DNA of 64,000 bases. It comes from DASYKS01 sp031404815. Its GTDB lineage: Bacteria > Acidobacteriota > Thermoanaerobaculia > Multivoradales > UBA5704. A program made the position numbers and the translations under genes. Within the stretch, counting starts at the first letter, position 1, and each line of letters opens with the position of its first letter. The notes under the pieces are model-generated. The model saw nothing but the letters and a program-made list of their open reading frames with translations, searched no databases and was not told the DNA's origin. Positions 26,104 through 34,837 of the stretch are shown piece after piece. The stretch is taken from NCBI GenBank assembly GCA_031404815.1, contig JANNIH010000019.1, forward strand, positions 62,001 to 126,000. The letters run 5' to 3'.

Positions 26104-26658
26104 ATGTCGCATGCCACCCGCACCGCCCTCCGTCGTGCCGCTCTCGCGTCGGCATTCGTTCTCCTCGCCGCTCCGGCCCTCCGGGCGCAGGCCACGTCAC
26201 CCAAATTCGGGGTGATCGACGTGCAGGAGATCGTCACCGAATCTGAGACCGGCAAGAAGGTCTTCCAAGAACTCGAGACTTTCGGCAAGAACAAGCAGAC
26301 CGAGCTCGATGGCAAGCGCAAGGAGATCGAAGATCTGCGCGGCAAGCTCGAAGCCGGCAAGAACACCCTTGCCGAGGCGAAGGTCAAAGAGATGGCCGAA
26401 CAGATCGAGCAGAAGGGGATCGCGCTCGATCGCGCGCTCGACGACGCGAAGCGCGAGTTCGGAAGGCGCCAGCAGGAGCTACTCGGGCAGATCGAGCAAA
26501 AGGTCCTGCCGATCATCACGCAGATCGGCAAGGAGGGCGCCTACACCTTCATCTTCCGCAAGTTCGACAGCGGGCTGATCTACGCGGAAGAGGCTGCCGA
26601 CATCACCAAGACGGTGATCCAGAAGCTCGACGCCGCGCAGGCTGCGGCCGGCAAGTAA
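26104..26658 (+). CDS. skp: periplasmic chaperone OmpH/Skp
   Basis: A 184-residue protein: signal peptide (about 1-27), then GVIDVQEIVTESETGKKVFQEL, a long coiled-coil arm (KNKQTELDGKRKEIEDLRGKL...) and the C-terminal strand AYTFIFRKFDSGLIYA, the Skp body. AAGGAG at 26088-26093 sets the start. Skp trimers hold unfolded outer-membrane proteins on their way to BamA, whose gene is 40 bp upstream. Confidence 0.93.
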   Translation: MSHATRTALRRAALASAFVLLAAPALRAQATSPKFGVIDVQEIVTESETGKKVFQELETFGKNKQTELDGKRKEIEDLRGKLEAGKNTLAEAKVKEMAEQIEQKGIALDRALDDAKREFGRRQQELLGQIEQKVLPIITQIGKEGAYTFIFRKFDSGLIYAEEAADITKTVIQKLDAAQAAAGK

Positions 26659-26662
26659 TCGG

Positions 26663-27739
26663 GTGGCGATCCGTCTCCGCGATCTCGCCGACCGGGTCGG
26701 AGGGCGCGTCGAAGGCGACGGGGAACTCGAAGTGACGGGAGTTCGGCCGCTCGCCGAGGCGGCGGCCGAGCACCTTTCCTTGTGGAACCATCCGCGCTAC
26801 CGAGCCCAAGCGCAGCTCTGTCGCGCGGGGGCCCTGCTGACCACTCCGGCGCTCGCCCTTCAGTTGCCGGATCGGGCGGGCCGCAACCTGCTGTTGGTCG
26901 ACGATGTCTCGTATGCGCTCGGTCTGGTGCTCGCTGCACTCCATCCGGAGCCGGTCCGCCCGCCGGGGGTGGCGCCGAGCGCGATCATCGACCCGCTCGC
27001 CGAGGTCGATCCGTCGGCCTGGATCGGTCCTTATGTAGTGATCGATGCCGGGAGCCGGATCGGCGCCGGAGCCGCCGTGCACCCGTTCGTCGCGATCGGC
27101 CGCGATTGCACCGTCGGGGAGGGAGCGGTCCTCCATCCGCATGCGGTGCTCTACGATCAAACGGAGATCGGGGCCGGAGCGGTCGTCCACGCGGGCGCGG
27201 TGATCGGAAGCGACGGTTTCGGCTACGCCACCCACAAGGGTGTGCACCACAAGGTGCCACAGGTCGGGCGCGCCGTGATCGAGGCGGAGGTCGAGATCGG
27301 TGCCAACGCGACGATCGATCGAGCCACACTCGGCGAGACCCGGATCGGTCGTGGGACGAAGGTGGACAATTTGGTCCAGATCGGGCACAACGTGAAGGTA
27401 GGGGAGCATTCGATCCTCTGTGGACAAGCCGGGATCGCCGGTTCGACCGAGCTCGGGCGCTACGTGGTGCTCGCCGGCCAGGTGGGCGTTTCGGGCCATC
27501 TCGAAGTGGCCGACGGCACACAGGTCGCGGCGAAATCCGCGGTGCTTCGCTCGGTGGACGAGAAGGGACAGCAGATCGGAGGCATTCCGGCCGTGCCGAT
27601 CGGGGAGTGGCGCCGCCAGACGGTCGCCGCCGCCCAACTGCCGCAAGCGAACCGGCGCCAGAACGAGCTGGCGCGGCGGATCGATCGGATCGAGGAACGG
27701 CTCGACGCGCTCGGGCAACGAGAGAAGGGGGAGGAATGA
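26663..27739 (+). CDS. lpxD: UDP-3-O-acylglucosamine N-acyltransferase LpxD
   Basis: A 358-residue lipid A enzyme beginning with GTG four bases after ompH. N-terminal uridine-binding domain (1-100), left-handed beta-helix of hexapeptide repeats (about 105-290), with the catalytic His in VQIGHNVKVGEHS, and a C-terminal helical coiled end (NELARRIDRIEERLDAL). Adds the second acyl chain in lipid A assembly. Overlaps fabZ (ATGA), so translation is coupled. Confidence 0.96.
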   Translation: MAIRLRDLADRVGGRVEGDGELEVTGVRPLAEAAAEHLSLWNHPRYRAQAQLCRAGALLTTPALALQLPDRAGRNLLLVDDVSYALGLVLAALHPEPVRPPGVAPSAIIDPLAEVDPSAWIGPYVVIDAGSRIGAGAAVHPFVAIGRDCTVGEGAVLHPHAVLYDQTEIGAGAVVHAGAVIGSDGFGYATHKGVHHKVPQVGRAVIEAEVEIGANATIDRATLGETRIGRGTKVDNLVQIGHNVKVGEHSILCGQAGIAGSTELGRYVVLAGQVGVSGHLEVADGTQVAAKSAVLRSVDEKGQQIGGIPAVPIGEWRRQTVAAAQLPQANRRQNELARRIDRIEERLDALGQREKGEE

Positions 27740-28212
27740 GCAGCCAAGAGTCGCCCGCCTTGGATTCGGACGGGGCTCCGAAGTGGGACATCGACTGGAT
27801 TCTCTCGATCTTGCCGCATCGCTACCCGATCCTCCTGGTCGATCGGGTGCTTGAACTCGAACCGAAGCAGCGGATCGTGGCGATCAAGAACGTGACCATC
27901 AACGAGCCGGTGTTCCTCGGCCACTTCCCGCAGAAGCCGGTGATGCCGGGGGTGTTCCTGATCGAGGGGCTGGCCCAGGTGGGCGGGCTTCTGCTGCTTA
28001 GCGAAATGCCCGATCGCGACCGCAAGCTCCTGTTTTTCGCCGGCATCGAAGAGGCGAAGTTTCGGCGCCCGGTCGTACCCGGCGACCAGATCCGCTACGA
28101 GGTTGAGGTTCTCCGCTTGCGCTCGACGTTCTGCCGGTTCTCCGGCAAGGTCTTGGTCGATGGCCAGATCGCCGCCGAAGCGATCCTCTCCTCGGCGATG
28201 GTGGATCGCTGA
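27736..28212 (+). CDS. fabZ: 3-hydroxyacyl-ACP dehydratase FabZ
   Basis: A 158-residue hot-dog-fold enzyme: LPHRYPILLVDRV, the active-site helix GHFPQKPVMPGVFLIEGLAQ (His and Glu), and AKFRRPVVPGDQI. It dehydrates 3-hydroxyacyl-ACP and so competes with LpxA/LpxD for the same pool; its place between lpxD and lpxA is the classic arrangement. The N-terminal 18 residues are an extra polar extension. Overlaps both neighbours. Confidence 0.96.
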   Translation: MSSQESPALDSDGAPKWDIDWILSILPHRYPILLVDRVLELEPKQRIVAIKNVTINEPVFLGHFPQKPVMPGVFLIEGLAQVGGLLLLSEMPDRDRKLLFFAGIEEAKFRRPVVPGDQIRYEVEVLRLRSTFCRFSGKVLVDGQIAAEAILSSAMVDR

Positions 28213-29063
28213 TGGCGGCTGCGACGACCGAGAGCGCGAAGATTCATCCGCAGGCGATCGTCGATCCTTCCGCCCGACTGGCTCCGGGCGTGGTGGTCGG
28301 AGCGTTCGCGGTGATCGGTCCGGAGGTCGAGATCGGCGCGGGCACCGAGATCGGTGCGAGCGCTCAAGTTTACGGGCCGACCCGGATCGGCAGTGAGAAC
28401 AAGATCTACCCGCACGCCGCCGTCGGTTTCGACCCGCAGGATCTGTCGTTTAAAGGGGAGAGGGTAACGCTCGAAATGGGCGACCGGAATGTGGTGCGCG
28501 AGTTTTCGACCATCCATCGCGGCACCACCAAAGGGGGCGGTGTCACGCGCGTCGGGAGCGACAACCTGTTCATGGCCTACACCCACATCGCGCACGACTG
28601 CACGGTCGGAAATCGGACGATCTTCGCCAACAACGCGACGCTCGCCGGCCATGTCGAGGTCCACGACGACGCGACGATCAGCGCGTTTTCCGCGGTCCAC
28701 CAATTCTGCCGGGTCGGGCGTCATGCCTATATCGGCGGCTTCTCGGTGGTTGTGATGGACGCCCTGCCGTTCGCCAAGAGCGTCGGTCAGAAACCGGCAT
28801 TTTACGGCTTGAACGCGATCGGCCTTAGGCGCAAAGGCTTCGACCGCGAAGCGATCAAGAACCTCGATCGGGCGATGAAGATCTTGGTCGAATCGAAGCT
28901 CAACACCACCCAGGCGCTGGTCCGGCTGCGCGCCGAGCTGGCCGGCGATCCGAATGTGGACTACCTGATCGCCTATGTCGAGACCGCAAAGCGCGGCTAC
29001 TACCGGAGCCTGCCCGGGCGCCGGTCGGGCCGCGGTGGGGGCACCTCCGATGCCGCAGAATAG
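28212..29063 (+). CDS. lpxA: UDP-N-acetylglucosamine acyltransferase LpxA
   Basis: A 283-residue trimeric hexapeptide acyltransferase: beta-helix 8-190, catalytic His in MAYTHIAHDC, and a C-terminal helical domain (KGFDREAIKNLDRAMKIL). Catalyses the first acylation of lipid A synthesis. Its ATG overlaps the fabZ stop (TGATG) and its 3' end overlaps the next gene by 14 bases. The C-terminus has a polar, Gly/Arg-rich extension (RRSGRGGGTSD) not typical of the family. Confidence 0.96.
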   Translation: MAAATTESAKIHPQAIVDPSARLAPGVVVGAFAVIGPEVEIGAGTEIGASAQVYGPTRIGSENKIYPHAAVGFDPQDLSFKGERVTLEMGDRNVVREFSTIHRGTTKGGGVTRVGSDNLFMAYTHIAHDCTVGNRTIFANNATLAGHVEVHDDATISAFSAVHQFCRVGRHAYIGGFSVVVMDALPFAKSVGQKPAFYGLNAIGLRRKGFDREAIKNLDRAMKILVESKLNTTQALVRLRAELAGDPNVDYLIAYVETAKRGYYRSLPGRRSGRGGGTSDAAE

Positions 29064-30027
29064 TCCGTCGCCACCGTCGGACCGAGCGCCACTCAAGGTC
29101 GGCGTGGTCGGCACCGGTGCGCTCGGCCGTCACCATGTGCGGATTCTCGCCGCGCTGCCGGGGGTCGAGCTGGTGGGGATCTTCGACAGCCGACCGGAGG
29201 TCGCCGCGGCACTCGCTGCCGAGCACGGCACGGTGGTGCTGCCGTCGATCGAAGCGCTCGCCGATCGGGCCGAGGCGGCGGTGGTCGCGGTGCCGACCGT
29301 GGCGCACGCCGAGATCGGCTGCTTCCTCGCTCGCCGTGGCCTGCATTTGATGATCGAGAAACCGATCGCGGCCTCGCTCGCCGAAGCGGACGAGCTGATC
29401 GCCGCCGCCGAAGCCGCCGGGCGCGTTTTAAACGTCGGGCATGTCGAATTCCACAACCCGGCGGTCCAGGCGCTCTCTAACCTCGGATTGCCCCCGCGCT
29501 TCGTCGAGATCGAGCGGCTCGGGGTTTTTTCGCCGCGCTCTTTGGATGTCGATGTCGTGCTCGACCTGATGATCCACGACCTGCAAATCCTCCACGCGCT
29601 CGACCCTGCCCCGGTCAAAGAAGTGCGGGCGACAGGGATCGCCGTGCTGTCGCCGAAGATCGACATCGCGAACGCGCGGATCGAGCTGTCCTCCGGCTGT
29701 GTCGCCAACCTGACCGCCTCGCGCGTCTCGGCGGAGCGGGCACGAAAGCTGCGCGCCTTCCTGCCCAGCCGCTACTACTCGCTCGACTACCAGGCGCAGG
29801 AGATCAAGGGCTACCGACTGATCGACGAAGGGGGCGAGCGGCGCATTCAGAAAGACGACTTGGCCGTGGATAAGGCCGAGCCGTTGAAACGCGAACTCGA
29901 AGCGTTCGTCGCCGCGTGCACCGGCTTCGGTGCGGCAACCGCCGGTCGCCCGGTGTCCGGCCGCGAAGGTCGCCGGGCGCTCGAATCCGCGCTCGCGGTG
30001 GTTCGAGCGATCGCCGCGGTCGGTTGA
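29050..30027 (+). CDS. Gfo/Idh/MocA-family oxidoreductase in the lipid A operon
   Basis: A 325-residue NAD(P)-dependent oxidoreductase: Rossmann start KVGVVGTGALGRHHVRILA, EKPIA (cofactor-site Glu-Lys-Pro), and the family alpha/beta domain with LDLMIHDLQI (catalytic His). Being coupled to lpxA suggests a role in lipid A sugar modification, as with GnnA, which oxidises UDP-GlcNAc at C3 in organisms making amide-linked lipid A. No GnnB aminotransferase follows, so this is a hypothesis; other sugar substrates are possible. Confidence 0.82.
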   Translation: MPQNSPSPPSDRAPLKVGVVGTGALGRHHVRILAALPGVELVGIFDSRPEVAAALAAEHGTVVLPSIEALADRAEAAVVAVPTVAHAEIGCFLARRGLHLMIEKPIAASLAEADELIAAAEAAGRVLNVGHVEFHNPAVQALSNLGLPPRFVEIERLGVFSPRSLDVDVVLDLMIHDLQILHALDPAPVKEVRATGIAVLSPKIDIANARIELSSGCVANLTASRVSAERARKLRAFLPSRYYSLDYQAQEIKGYRLIDEGGERRIQKDDLAVDKAEPLKRELEAFVAACTGFGAATAGRPVSGREGRRALESALAVVRAIAAVG

Positions 30028-30033
30028 AGTGAC

Positions 30034-30060
30034 CGGCGGGTTCCGCCCCGCCGTAACTTT
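30034..30060 (+). terminator. likely terminator of the lipid A operon
   Basis: CGGCGGG (30034-30040), loop of six bases, CCCGCCG (30047-30053), then TAACTTTG. Placed seven bases after the oxidoreductase stop codon; the T tract is short. Confidence 0.5.
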
Positions 30061-30168
30061 GCCCCGTTCCCCACGTACAATTCGAGAGCGTCGCCGGGAA
30101 CGGCCGGGTGACGCGTGTCTATTTTTCCATGATCCTGCGGCCGGGCGGCTGCGGGTTGAGGTGATGCG

Positions 30169-31404
30169 GTGAAAAAGAAGCTGCTCTGGTTGTTCTTGGT
30201 TGTGCTGGTGGTGGCTGGGGTGGCAGGCATCGCGATCAAGAATCGGGGGCCAGAAGCCACCGAGGTCCAGATCGCCAAGGTCGGCCGTGAGGATCTCCAG
30301 GCCAAGGTGAGCGCCAACGGCAAAATCCAGGCGCAGAAGAAAGTCGATATCTCGGCGACCATCGCGGGCCAGATCACCAATATCGCGGTCGAAGAGGGGG
30401 ATGCGGTACAGAAAGGGCAGTTGCTGCTCCAGATCGATCCGGTCTCGACGCGCGCCCAGGTCCGCGGTAGCGAAGCCTCGATCGACGCCCTTCGACGCGA
30501 GGTGGATTCGGCGCGCGCGAGCCTCGAGCAGTTCCGGGCCGATTTCCGCCGGGCGGAAGGGAACTTTGCCGCCGGGATCGTTCCCGCAGCGGATTTGGAG
30601 CGCACGCGCACCGCGGTCGCGACCGCCGAGGCCGCGGTCAAAGTGGCCGAGCGTCGGGTCGTCCAGGCGAGCGCCGGTCTCGAAGGGACGCGCGACCAGT
30701 TGGCCAAGACGACCATCCGTTCGCCGATGGACGGCGTGGTCACCGCCCGGCGGGTGGAAGAGGGGGAGGTCGCGGTGATCGGGATCCAGAACAGTCCGGG
30801 CACGGTACTGCTCCAGATCTCCGATATGTCGGTGGTCGAGGCCGAGATCGAAGTCGACGAGACGTCGATCCCCAACGTCGTGCTCGGCCAAGAGGTGCGG
30901 GTCCGGCTCGACGCCTATCCGAACAAGACCTTTCGTGGCACGGTGACCGAGGTGGCGTCGAGCCCGATCCTCTCGGGGGTCAACCAGGCGATCAAGTTCG
31001 AGGTGAAAGTGCGCCTCGACGCGCCTCCTGCAGGGATCAAGCCGGGCCTTTCGGCGCGCGCCGACATCCTCACCGGTTTTCGTAGCGATGCCCTGGTGGT
31101 GCCGCTCCAGGCGCTGGTGGTTCGAGAGATCGAACGCCAACCGGGCCAGAAGGTCGATCCCAACGCGCCCCGCGACCAGGAGGGAGTCTACCTGATGGAG
31201 AACGGCAAGGCGCGCTTCCAACCGATCGAGACCGGCATGCTCGGCGAGCTGTCGATCGAAGTGCTCTCGGGCCTCAAAGGGGGCGAGACGCTGGTTACCG
31301 GGCCGTTCAAAGCGCTGCGCGAGCTCGAACCGGGGGGAGTGGTGAAGGTTGAGGACCCCAAAAAGAAGAAGAACGCCAGCGCCGAGCCCGAGAAGAACGG
31401 CTAG
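30169..31404 (+). CDS. MacA/HlyD-type periplasmic adaptor
   Basis: A 411-residue membrane-fusion protein starting at GTG: one N-terminal membrane helix (LLWLFLVVLVVAGVAGIAI), the first half of the lipoyl domain (VSANGKIQAQKKVDISATIAGQI), a coiled-coil hairpin (about 95-180), the second lipoyl half (KTTIRSPMDGVVTARRVEEGEVA) and beta-barrel plus membrane-proximal domains. The tip of such hairpins contacts a TolC-like channel. Two MacB-like permeases follow within 8 and 20 bp, so the three genes make a tripartite efflux or export system. Confidence 0.88.
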   Translation: MKKKLLWLFLVVLVVAGVAGIAIKNRGPEATEVQIAKVGREDLQAKVSANGKIQAQKKVDISATIAGQITNIAVEEGDAVQKGQLLLQIDPVSTRAQVRGSEASIDALRREVDSARASLEQFRADFRRAEGNFAAGIVPAADLERTRTAVATAEAAVKVAERRVVQASAGLEGTRDQLAKTTIRSPMDGVVTARRVEEGEVAVIGIQNSPGTVLLQISDMSVVEAEIEVDETSIPNVVLGQEVRVRLDAYPNKTFRGTVTEVASSPILSGVNQAIKFEVKVRLDAPPAGIKPGLSARADILTGFRSDALVVPLQALVVREIERQPGQKVDPNAPRDQEGVYLMENGKARFQPIETGMLGELSIEVLSGLKGGETLVTGPFKALRELEPGGVVKVEDPKKKKNASAEPEKNG

Positions 31405-31411
31405 GGCTCGG

Positions 31412-32632
31412 ATGAACCTCTTCGAGCTGCTCGCCGAAGCGTTCGCCGCGATGCGCCGCAACAAATTGCGGAGCTTCTTGACGCTGCTCGGCATCGTGAT
31501 TGGAGTGGCGACCCTGGTGGGGGTCGTCTCGGTCATCTCGGGGCTCAACACCTATGTCCGCGACAAGCTGTTTGCCCTGGCGCCCGATGTCTATGTGGTG
31601 AGCAAGTTCGGCATCATCCGCGGCCACGACGAGTTTATCGAGGCGATCAAGCGGCCGGATCTCACGGAGGACGACTTCGATCGATTGAAAAGCGTGCTCA
31701 AGCGGGCCGAACGGATCGGCGCGTCGTTGGGGACCCGCGCGCCGGTCACCTTCGGGGCCCAACGCCTGGGCAACGCCCGAATTGGCGGAACGAGTGCCAC
31801 CTATTCCGAGCTGGTCAACCTCGACATCGAGACCGGTCGTTTCTTTCTGGACAGCGAGGCGCGCACCGCGCAGCCGGTCGCGGTGATCGGCTGGGACATC
31901 AAAGACGAGCTGTTCCCGCATCTCGATCCGATCGGTCGGACCCTCGCGATCGGCGGTCTACCTTTCCGGGTCATCGGCCTGATCGCCCAGCAGGGCAAGA
32001 CCCTGGGTCAGAGCCGGGACAACTACGTGTACATCCCGATCGATGCCTACCGGCAGATGTTCGGTTCGCGCGACTCGCTCGACATCTTCGTCAAGGCGAC
32101 CGGTGGGGTGGAGGGCGTGGATGCCTCGGCCGATGAAACACGCTCGGTGCTCCGGGCTCTCCGCCACACCGACTTCCGCGCCGCGGATCCCTTTGGCATC
32201 GTCACCGCCGAAGCGCTTCAAGACATCTGGAAGCAGGTCTCCGCGGCGGCATTCCTGTTGATGGTCCTGATCGCCTCGGTCTCGCTCGGGGTGGGCGGCA
32301 TCGTGATCACCAACATCATGCTGGTCGCCGTCGCCGAGCGGACTCAAGAGATCGGTTTGCGTCGCGCGCTCGGTGCCCGCCAGGCGGATGTTCGCCGGCA
32401 GTTCCTGCTCGAAGCGGCGCTGCTTTCCCTGGTCGGCGGTGTGGTCGGAGTTGCCGGTGGCGGATTGATCGCCCTCGGCGTCGATCGGATCGCGAACTTC
32501 CCGGCGCAACTGACGCCTTCGATCGTCGCCGCGGGCCTGGCTCTGTCGGTGGTGGTGGGCGTCACGGCGGGCTATTGGCCGGCCGTCGCCGCCTCCCGCC
32601 TAGAAGTGGTCGACGCATTGCGCTCGGAGTGA
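31412..32632 (+). CDS. MacB-like ABC transporter permease (first)
   Basis: A 406-residue FtsX-fold permease: MRRNKLRSFLTLLGIVIGVATLVGVVSVISGL (coupling helix and first membrane span), a large periplasmic MacB domain (about 60-275), and three C-terminal spans with ERTQEIGLRRALGARQADVRRQFLLEA. It lacks a fused ATPase domain, unlike E. coli MacB. It starts eight bases after the adaptor gene. It probably heterodimerises with the next permease. Confidence 0.9.
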   Translation: MNLFELLAEAFAAMRRNKLRSFLTLLGIVIGVATLVGVVSVISGLNTYVRDKLFALAPDVYVVSKFGIIRGHDEFIEAIKRPDLTEDDFDRLKSVLKRAERIGASLGTRAPVTFGAQRLGNARIGGTSATYSELVNLDIETGRFFLDSEARTAQPVAVIGWDIKDELFPHLDPIGRTLAIGGLPFRVIGLIAQQGKTLGQSRDNYVYIPIDAYRQMFGSRDSLDIFVKATGGVEGVDASADETRSVLRALRHTDFRAADPFGIVTAEALQDIWKQVSAAAFLLMVLIASVSLGVGGIVITNIMLVAVAERTQEIGLRRALGARQADVRRQFLLEAALLSLVGGVVGVAGGGLIALGVDRIANFPAQLTPSIVAAGLALSVVVGVTAGYWPAVAASRLEVVDALRSE

Positions 32633-32652
32633 GCCCAAGGGACACCCCAACC

Positions 32653-33942
32653 ATGTCGAGTTCTTCACCCACCCAGCCTGTGTCCCGGCGTTTTCGCCTG
32701 TCCTGGACCGAGAACGTCCGCTTCGCGCTGGTCGCCATGAGGGCGCAGAAGCTGCGCACTTTCCTCACCCTGTTGGGGGTCGTGGCGGGGGTTGCCACGG
32801 TGATCATGATGGTCTCGTTCGTGGTCGGCTTCGATCGCTCGATCACCGCGGCGTTCTCGAGCTTCGGGACCAATCTGGTTCAGTTTCAGAAATGGGAGCC
32901 GCGCTTCGGCGATGACGACGAGATGCCGGAGGCAGAACGCCGTCGGAAGAACCTCGAAATCGACGACGCGAGGGCGCTCAAGCGGCTCGCCACGCTCGCG
33001 GCCGCGGTATCGCCCGAGCGCTACTACTTTCGGCCGATCACGGTTTCGTCCGCGCGCAAGCGGGCGAACAATCCGGCGGCGGTCGGCGTCACCCCCGATT
33101 ACCTGGCGGCCAACTCGTCTTCGATCGCCGATGGCCGCTTCTTCACCGATGCCGACGTGCGCCACGCCTCGCGCCTCGCGGTCGTGGCGCCCGATGTCGT
33201 CGAGGCTCTCTTTCCGCAACAGGACCCGATCGGGCGCACGATCACGGTGGAAACCTGGAGCTTTCAAGTGATCGGCGTGCTGGAGAAAAAGGGTTCGTTT
33301 CTAGGCGGCAGCGCCAACAACTTGATCCTGATTCCGATCACCACGTTCGACGAGCAGTTTCCGGACATCCGCAACGGCCAGGGCGACACGCTGCACATCG
33401 CGACCGTGCCGCGCCGGACGGAGGACGTCGAGGGCTTGATCGAGCAAGGGACCGCAATCCTGCGCGCCCGGCGCCAGCTACGCCCCAACCAGCCGAACGA
33501 CTTCGCGGTCTTTACCAGCGTCGGTCAGCTCAAGAACTTCCGGCAGATCACCGGCGGCATCGCGGCGGTGATGATCCTGATCGCGGCGATCGCCTTGGTG
33601 GTGGGCGGGGTCGGTGTGATGAACATCATGCTGGTGAACGTAACCCAGCGGACGCGCGAGATCGGTCTGCGCAAAGCGCTCGGCGGCACCCGCCGCGACA
33701 TCGCGATCCAGTTCCTCTCCGAGGCGATCACGCTCACCGGCATCGGCGGCGCGATCGGTATCGCGATTGGGCTCGGCGTGGCGCTGCTCGCCCGCGTCGT
33801 CTTCGATTTCCAGGCCGCGGCGCCGCTCTGGTCGGTGCTCCTCGGCTTCGGAGTCTCGACCACCGTCGGCCTCGTCGCCGGCCTCTGGCCCGCGCTCAAA
33901 GCGGCGCGGCAGGACCCGATCGAGGCGTTGCGGTACGAGTAG
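32653..33942 (+). CDS. MacB-like ABC transporter permease (second)
   Basis: A 429-residue paralogue of the preceding gene with the same layout: NVRFALVAMRAQKLRTFLTLLGVVAGV, periplasmic domain, and TQRTREIGLRKALGGTRRDIAIQFLSEA. The first 25 residues are an extra cytoplasmic stretch. No ATPase gene accompanies the pair; one must be supplied from elsewhere. Ends at a hairpin. Confidence 0.9.
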   Translation: MSSSSPTQPVSRRFRLSWTENVRFALVAMRAQKLRTFLTLLGVVAGVATVIMMVSFVVGFDRSITAAFSSFGTNLVQFQKWEPRFGDDDEMPEAERRRKNLEIDDARALKRLATLAAAVSPERYYFRPITVSSARKRANNPAAVGVTPDYLAANSSSIADGRFFTDADVRHASRLAVVAPDVVEALFPQQDPIGRTITVETWSFQVIGVLEKKGSFLGGSANNLILIPITTFDEQFPDIRNGQGDTLHIATVPRRTEDVEGLIEQGTAILRARRQLRPNQPNDFAVFTSVGQLKNFRQITGGIAAVMILIAAIALVVGGVGVMNIMLVNVTQRTREIGLRKALGGTRRDIAIQFLSEAITLTGIGGAIGIAIGLGVALLARVVFDFQAAAPLWSVLLGFGVSTTVGLVAGLWPALKAARQDPIEALRYE

Positions 33943-33963
33943 GGCGGCGGGGCGAAGCAATAG

Positions 33964-33985
33964 GGGGCGCAGCAAGCAGCGCCCC
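33964..33985 (+). terminator. hairpin after the efflux genes
   Basis: GGGGCGC (33964-33970), eight-base loop, GCGCCCC (33979-33985), 21 bp after the permease stop. No T tract follows, so termination strength is uncertain. Confidence 0.45.
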
Positions 33986-33997
33986 GGATCGCGGTAA

Positions 33998-34014
33998 ATG
34001 GCATAATATGCCAT
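33998..34014 (+). promoter_or_regulatory. candidate parDE operator overlapping a -10 box
   Basis: ATGGCAT (33998-34004), AAT, ATGCCAT (34008-34014) is a perfect inverted repeat. CATAAT within it (34002-34007) matches five of six positions of a -10 box, and TGGAGG (34015-34020) follows as the ribosome binding site. This is the expected layout for autorepression by ParD. I do not see a -35 box. Confidence 0.6.
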
Positions 34015-34030
34015 TGGAGGCTGGCGAGCG

Positions 34031-34330
34031 ATGCCCACAAGAAACGTAGTTCTCACAGACCATCAGACCGAGTTCGTTGACCGACTTGTTTCGACCGGCC
34101 GGTATCAGAATGCGAGCGAGGTTCTTCGAGACGGTCTTCGTCTCGTGGAACGAGAGGAGTCTGAAACTCAGGCGCGCTTGGCCGCGCTTCGGGAGGTTAC
34201 GCGGGTTGGAATCGCCGACTCTGACGCCGGGCGCTACAAGACCTTCGAATCGGACCTTCTCCTGCGGGAGCATCTTCAGGGTCTGGTCGATGAGGAGTTG
34301 GCCCCGGCAAGGTCTCGACGCAGGAAATGA
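34031..34330 (+). CDS. parD: ParD-family antitoxin
   Basis: A 99-residue protein with the ParD ribbon-helix-helix start TRNVVLTDHQTEFVDRLVSTGRYQNASEVLRDGLRLVERE and a polar C-terminal arm that would wrap the toxin. Ribosome binding site TGGAGG ten bases upstream. Overlaps parE (ATGA). A palindromic operator lies just upstream. Confidence 0.92.
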   Translation: MPTRNVVLTDHQTEFVDRLVSTGRYQNASEVLRDGLRLVEREESETQARLAALREVTRVGIADSDAGRYKTFESDLLLREHLQGLVDEELAPARSRRRK

Positions 34331-34674
34331 GCAGGGACGGAACGAGATGGACGATCCGCATCACGGTCAGCGCCGAGAACGACATCCGGGGCGCCGTTCG
34401 GTGGTCTGCGCAGCGCTTCGGGGCAGAGCAAGCTCGCGCCTATGCGGAGACCCTGATGCTCGCGGTCACCGAGTTGGGGGCCGGTCCAAACCTCGTTGGG
34501 GTCAAGCTGCGAGATGAGATTGCGGCAGGCTTGCTCTCCCTTCACGTTGCCCGTCACGGCCGAAGGGGGCGCCACTTTGTCATGTTCCGGATCGTAGACG
34601 AATCAGCCCGCATTCTTGAGGTTCTTCGTGTACTTCACGACGCAATGGACTTCCCGCGGCACATTCCGGAGTAG
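34327..34674 (+). CDS. parE: ParE/RelE-superfamily toxin
   Basis: A 115-residue RelE-fold toxin: IRITVSAENDIRGAVRWSAQRFGAEQARAYAETL, then LHVARHGRRGRHFVMFRIVDESARILEVLRVLHDAMDF, the ParE/RelE end with RHxxxFR and VLHxxMD. Intact length, translationally coupled to parD. ParE toxins of this type poison gyrase; the target here is not shown. Confidence 0.9.
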   Translation: MSRDGTRWTIRITVSAENDIRGAVRWSAQRFGAEQARAYAETLMLAVTELGAGPNLVGVKLRDEIAAGLLSLHVARHGRRGRHFVMFRIVDESARILEVLRVLHDAMDFPRHIPE

Positions 34675-34837
34675 GGCAGATTCGGTGTGGCGCGGCCGTT
34701 GAGCAGGACGCTTACAAGGCATTACGGCTTCGCCGCCTCCGGAGGCGCCACTCTTTTGCGATCTGGGGATCTTCCAGGCGTTTCCGGACCCGATGCCACC
34801 AGGCCGTCACCCGTCGCCCTCCTCTATACTTCCAGGC

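Noticed and set aside
29428..31551. 707-codon minus-strand frame across the oxidoreductase and adaptor genes
   Set aside because: It crosses two well-supported plus-strand genes and the hairpin between them; composition is Arg/Asp/His-rich as in other antisense shadows.
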